From NCBI GenBank assembly GCA_964649415.1, contig CAZYSK010000159.1:1-6786 (forward strand): a stretch of DNA of 6,786 bases. Reading direction: 5' to 3'. This document shows positions 6,407-6,786 of the stretch, piece by piece. How positions within the stretch are numbered: position 1 is the stretch's first letter; the number at the start of each line of letters is the position of its first letter. The notes beneath the pieces were generated by a model. It worked only from the letters and a program-made list of their open reading frames with translations, ran no database searches and was not told where the DNA came from. The position numbers were made by a program, and so were the translations under genes. This stretch comes from CAZYSK01 sp964649415. Its GTDB lineage: Bacteria; Chloroflexota; Anaerolineae; B4-G1.

Positions 6407-6653
6407 CAGCTAGCTCCCGGCGCAGGTCGTTGCCCGTGATCTGCGATACTGGGATGTCGTATTCGGCGCACATGTCAAGGAAGGTCACACGAGGTACGCC
6501 AGCCATCTCTGCTGCCGCGCCGGACGATAGCTTCCCAAGGCGAAACAGCATCAGCGCCGCATATAGCCGCACATCGCGAGACAACTCCTCCGGTGTGCGA
6601 TTGAGCATCTGCCGGATCTCGCCGGGGACCTGGATGGTCAACACTTCTTCCAT
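6399..6653 (-). CDS. UPF0175 family antitoxin-like protein
   Basis: The product is 84 residues from this start. It has a short beta segment (EEVLTIQVPGEI), then helices, and a helix-turn-helix-like region SSGAAAEMAGVPRVTFLDMC followed by AEYDIPV. This is the typical pattern of UPF0175 proteins (LGKxSxGxAAELAGxxRxxFLxxLxxxxIP), which are commonly paired with DUF3368 PIN-like toxins and are presumed to bind and silence them, and perhaps their own promoter. Three in-frame ATGs exist, at 6677, 6665 and 6653. I prefer 6653 because GGTGAT, the 3' part of the extended Shine-Dalgarno sequence, ends 3 bases before it, and because family members begin close to the first beta strand. A start at 6677 would add eight residues (MIGRMGDD). 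The stop overlaps the toxin start. Confidence 0.87.
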   Translation of the reverse strand: MEEVLTIQVPGEIRQMLNRTPEELSRDVRLYAALMLFRLGKLSSGAAAEMAGVPRVTFLDMCAEYDIPVSQITGNDLRRELAGG

Positions 6654-6697
6654 ATCATCACCCATTCTTCCGATCATGTCGCTCTAGCACACCCAGG

Positions 6698-6725
6698 ATT
6701 ATAGCACACTCCACTTGACAGGCAA
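6698..6725 (-). promoter_or_regulatory. Extended -10 promoter of the toxin-antitoxin operon
   Basis: On the minus strand TATAAT lies at 6703-6698, directly preceded by TGC, making the extended -10 form TGnTATAAT. A -35-like TTGCCT (four of six matches to TTGACA) lies at 6725-6720, 16 bp upstream. Transcription would start near 6691, leaving a leader of about 13 bases to the ATG at 6677 or about 37 to the ATG at 6653. Confidence 0.65.
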
Positions 6726-6735
6726 AGAAACCGAA

Positions 6736-6778
6736 TTGACTCACTAAGAATGATACTGAAAGGGTATCGTTGACTCAC
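6736..6778. repeat. Direct repeat TTGACTCAC, two copies 34 bp apart
   Basis: The 9-base word TTGACTCAC occurs at 6736-6744 and again at 6770-6778. Outside the word the two copies match poorly, so this is not a long tandem repeat. It lies upstream of the toxin-antitoxin promoter and could be a pair of binding sites, the edge of a larger repeat, or chance. The window ends 8 bases after the second copy. Confidence 0.5.
6750..6770. repeat. Imperfect inverted repeat between the direct repeats
   Basis: ATGATAC at 6750-6756 and GTATCGT at 6764-6770 form a 7-bp dyad with one T-G pair and a 7-base centre. It lies between the two copies of TTGACTCAC. As DNA it could be a dimer operator; as RNA, a small hairpin. 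It has no run of T after it, so it does not look like a terminator. Confidence 0.4.
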
Positions 6779-6786
6779 GAGTAAAT

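Noticed and set aside
6408..6415. Palindrome AGCTAGCT near the antitoxin-toxin overlap
   Set aside because: Eight bases inside coding sequence, with no partner copy; likely chance.
6715..6720. TTGACA on the plus strand as a -35 box for a gene beyond the right edge
   Set aside because: No -10-like hexamer occurs 15-19 bp downstream (the bases are GACTCA and neighbours).
6736..6786. Start of a CRISPR array
   Set aside because: Only a 9-base word repeats, the copies diverge at once outside it, and no cas-like gene is present.

Overview
The window is a GC-rich bacterial chromosome segment. Its protein style (a Chloroflexi-like FtsK core, a membrane regulator with a GAF-like region, a short multi-S1 protein) suggests Chloroflexota, perhaps an Anaerolineae-type or uncultured lineage. 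This assignment rests on recalled sequence style and not on a search.

Layout. Bases 1-78 are upstream sequence with a TATAAA box ending 6 bases before the first ATG. A 652-residue polytopic membrane protein follows (79-2037), with about nine membrane segments, a GAF-like cytoplasmic region and a C-terminal helix-turn-helix. It looks like a membrane-bound regulator without a kinase domain. Its stop codon lies inside a perfect consensus sigma-70 promoter (TTGACA, 17 bp, TATAAT; 2034-2062). That promoter drives a roughly 108-base leader with a perfect 7-bp hairpin, then a three-S1-domain RNA-binding protein (2177-3172), then an FtsK/SpoIIIE DNA translocase (3216-5513). A small 89-residue helical protein of unknown function (5546-5815) follows. 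An 11-base-overlapping 28-codon frame with its own good ribosome-binding site (5805-5891) comes next; it looks like the surviving start of a lost partner gene.

The right end (5909-6653) is an accessory module on the minus strand, converging on the ftsK operon: a UPF0175-type antitoxin and a DUF3368 PIN-like toxin that overlap by 8 bases. They have an extended -10 promoter. Upstream of it, AT-richer DNA carries short direct and inverted repeats at the window edge.

How the genes may work together. The S1 protein and FtsK are probably co-transcribed housekeeping genes (RNA binding/translation and chromosome segregation/cell division). The upstream membrane regulator may sense an intracellular or membrane signal, but its target is unknown. 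The toxin-antitoxin pair and the decayed gene next to it mark the region downstream of ftsK as a site of gene turnover. No CRISPR array, rRNA, tRNA or insertion sequence was recognised. The most unusual items are the kinase-less membrane-GAF-HTH protein, the consensus promoter plus structured leader of the S1 gene, and the apparently truncated partner of the 89-residue protein.
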